Assembly: GCA_030535815.1 (NCBI GenBank)
Contig: JAUNRD010000068.1
Location: 339-7,959 of the forward strand
Length of the DNA: 7,621 nucleotides
Direction of reading: 5' to 3'
Source of the DNA: Clostridia bacterium
Lineage (GTDB): Bacteria; Bacillota; Clostridia; CAKSNL01; HGM11501
Under the pieces are notes generated by a model. That model did not search any database. It was not told where the DNA came from and saw only the letters and a list, made by a program, of their open reading frames with translations. Below are positions 6,825 through 7,621 of this stretch, piece after piece (the first letter of the stretch is position 1; every line of letters begins with the position of its first letter). The position numbers were made by a program, and so were the translations under genes.

Positions 6825-6847
6825 AAAATCGGTATTTTGTCAAAAAT
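6803..6847 (+). repeat. 14-bp inverted repeat; paired operator-like palindromes over the peptidase promoter
   Basis: ATTTTTGACAAAAT (6803-6816) and ATTTTGTCAAAAAT (6834-6847) are perfect reverse complements separated by 17 bp. Each arm is itself nearly symmetrical, TTTTGWCAAAA (6805-6815 and 6835-6845), with centres 30 bp apart, about three helical turns. One sits in the -35/-10 spacer and the other covers the start of transcription, the usual places for repressor sites. The regulator is unknown. A hairpin role is less likely because the first arm lies upstream of the start of transcription. Confidence 0.5.
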
Positions 6848-6875
6848 GTATGATTTTCTGCAACTATGATCAGTG

Positions 6876-6881
6876 AAAGGA
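6876..6881 (+). promoter_or_regulatory. Ribosome binding site of the C39-like peptidase gene
   Basis: AAAGGA lies 9 nt upstream of the ATG at 6891 and supports that start, which opens directly into a lysine-plus-hydrophobic signal peptide. Confidence 0.7.
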
Positions 6882-6890
6882 TTTGAGACA

Positions 6891-7621
6891 ATGAAAAAAC
6901 GGCTTTTATGCCTGGTCAGCGCAATAATTTTAATACTTTCAATCGGCATCAATGCCAATGTGTCCGTGAATTACAGCTATTCTGAAACCGTTACTCCCGG
7001 CACCATACGTTATGTGTCACAGATACGCTCAAGCGATGTTTATTATCAGGATTACTGGGGAAGATTTTCTCCATGGGCGCACAACGAGTGCGGAACGGCT
7101 TCGGTTTCTATGGCATTATCCGCAATCGGTGTTGCCAAAACGCCTTTAGAGCTGGGCGAATACTGGATTTCCAGGGGCTATACCTGGGGAAAGCCTTTTT
7201 CAACTGTGCTTAATGACGTCCCCGGTGCCTCCGGTGGCGAAACATATGACTTTTTCGGCTCATTTGAAAGATATGCGAACGGCGACGGTTCCTACAGTCC
7301 TGTAATAATTTACTTTACTGCAGCAACCAATCCCAATCGCACCGGAAACCGTCACTTTGTTGTGGTAACCGAAAAAAATGAGGATGGTTCCTTCAATGCC
7401 GTTAATCCCTCCGACAAGGCCACCCTTAATCTTAAAATAGAAAAAACCGAAGGCGGAAGCCTTTTTGTCACAGTTTACGGCCGCAAGGGAACCACATCCG
7501 GATACATATCAGAGCAGGATTTCCGCTCAGCACAGTATCGTAACACCGCTCTCATAAAGCCTGAAGAAACAACTCCGGCTACTCCCGAAACAACACCTGA
7601 GGTTGTTCCTGAAGTAACACC
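6891..7621 (+). CDS. Secreted C39/papain-like cysteine peptidase-family protein (3' end beyond the window)
   Basis: Exported protein, incomplete at the window edge after 243 codons. An N-terminal signal peptide is clear: MKKR followed by the hydrophobic stretch LLCLVSAIILILSIGI, with possible cleavage after about residue 22-31. The folded domain at about 40-225 resembles C39-like/papain-fold bacterial peptidases: nucleophile candidate Cys67 in NECGTASVSMAL, histidine candidate His155 in NRHFVVV, and Asn172 or Asp175 in AVNPSDKAT as third residue. After about residue 227 it becomes a low-complexity Thr/Pro/Glu tail (EETTPATPETTPEVVPEVTP), typical of a linker to a further wall-binding or surface domain that would lie outside the window. 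Substrate is unknown; a role in wall or peptide processing outside the cell is inference. It is divergent from the OLE operon and has its own strong promoter. Confidence 0.8.
   Translation, partial: MKKRLLCLVSAIILILSIGINANVSVNYSYSETVTPGTIRYVSQIRSSDVYYQDYWGRFSPWAHNECGTASVSMALSAIGVAKTPLELGEYWISRGYTWGKPFSTVLNDVPGASGGETYDFFGSFERYANGDGSYSPVIIYFTAATNPNRTGNRHFVVVTEKNEDGSFNAVNPSDKATLNLKIEKTEGGSLFVTVYGRKGTTSGYISEQDFRSAQYRNTALIKPEETTPATPETTPEVVPEVT

Overview
The window looks like a chromosomal piece of an anaerobic, low-to-mid GC Firmicute of the Clostridia type. This rests on the WalR/WalK-like two-component pair, the dxs-tlyA gene pair, strong GGAGG-type ribosome binding sites, near-consensus sigma-A promoters, and an OLE RNA/OapA locus, which is characteristic of anaerobic and extremophilic Firmicutes. 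No mobile elements, CRISPR arrays or tRNA/rRNA genes were seen.

Minus strand, read from right to left (6753 down to 1). An extended -10 promoter (6726-6753) fires into a gene-free, highly structured stretch of about 630-680 nt. I identify this stretch as the OLE (ornate, large, extremophilic) noncoding RNA. A strong hairpin (6045-6076) separates it from oapA, the membrane protein partner of OLE RNA, which carries the family's D-x-x-x-D motif. Next come dxs (first enzyme of the MEP isoprenoid pathway), tlyA (S4-domain rRNA 2'-O-methyltransferase), a stand-alone LUD-domain protein with a C-terminal cysteine cluster, a WalR-like response regulator, and a WalK-like sensor kinase that stops at the window edge before its ATPase domain. 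Genes overlap or sit within about 20 nt of each other from oapA to the kinase. I see no convincing terminator between them, so they probably form one operon, led by the noncoding RNA and apparently coupled in translation at several junctions.

Plus strand, right end (6796-7621). A perfect-consensus promoter (TTGACA, 17 nt, TATAAT), divergent from the OLE promoter, drives a secreted C39/papain-like cysteine peptidase-type protein with a Thr/Pro/Glu-rich tail that runs off the window. Two near-identical 11-bp palindromes flank its -10 box and look like operators.

The most notable content is the OLE RNA/OapA pair. OLE is a known but rare and still poorly understood ribonucleoprotein system at the cell membrane. 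Here it heads an operon of isoprenoid, ribosome-modification and two-component signalling genes. The identification rests on gene order, the OapA sequence, length and visible secondary structure. A covariance-model search would settle it.
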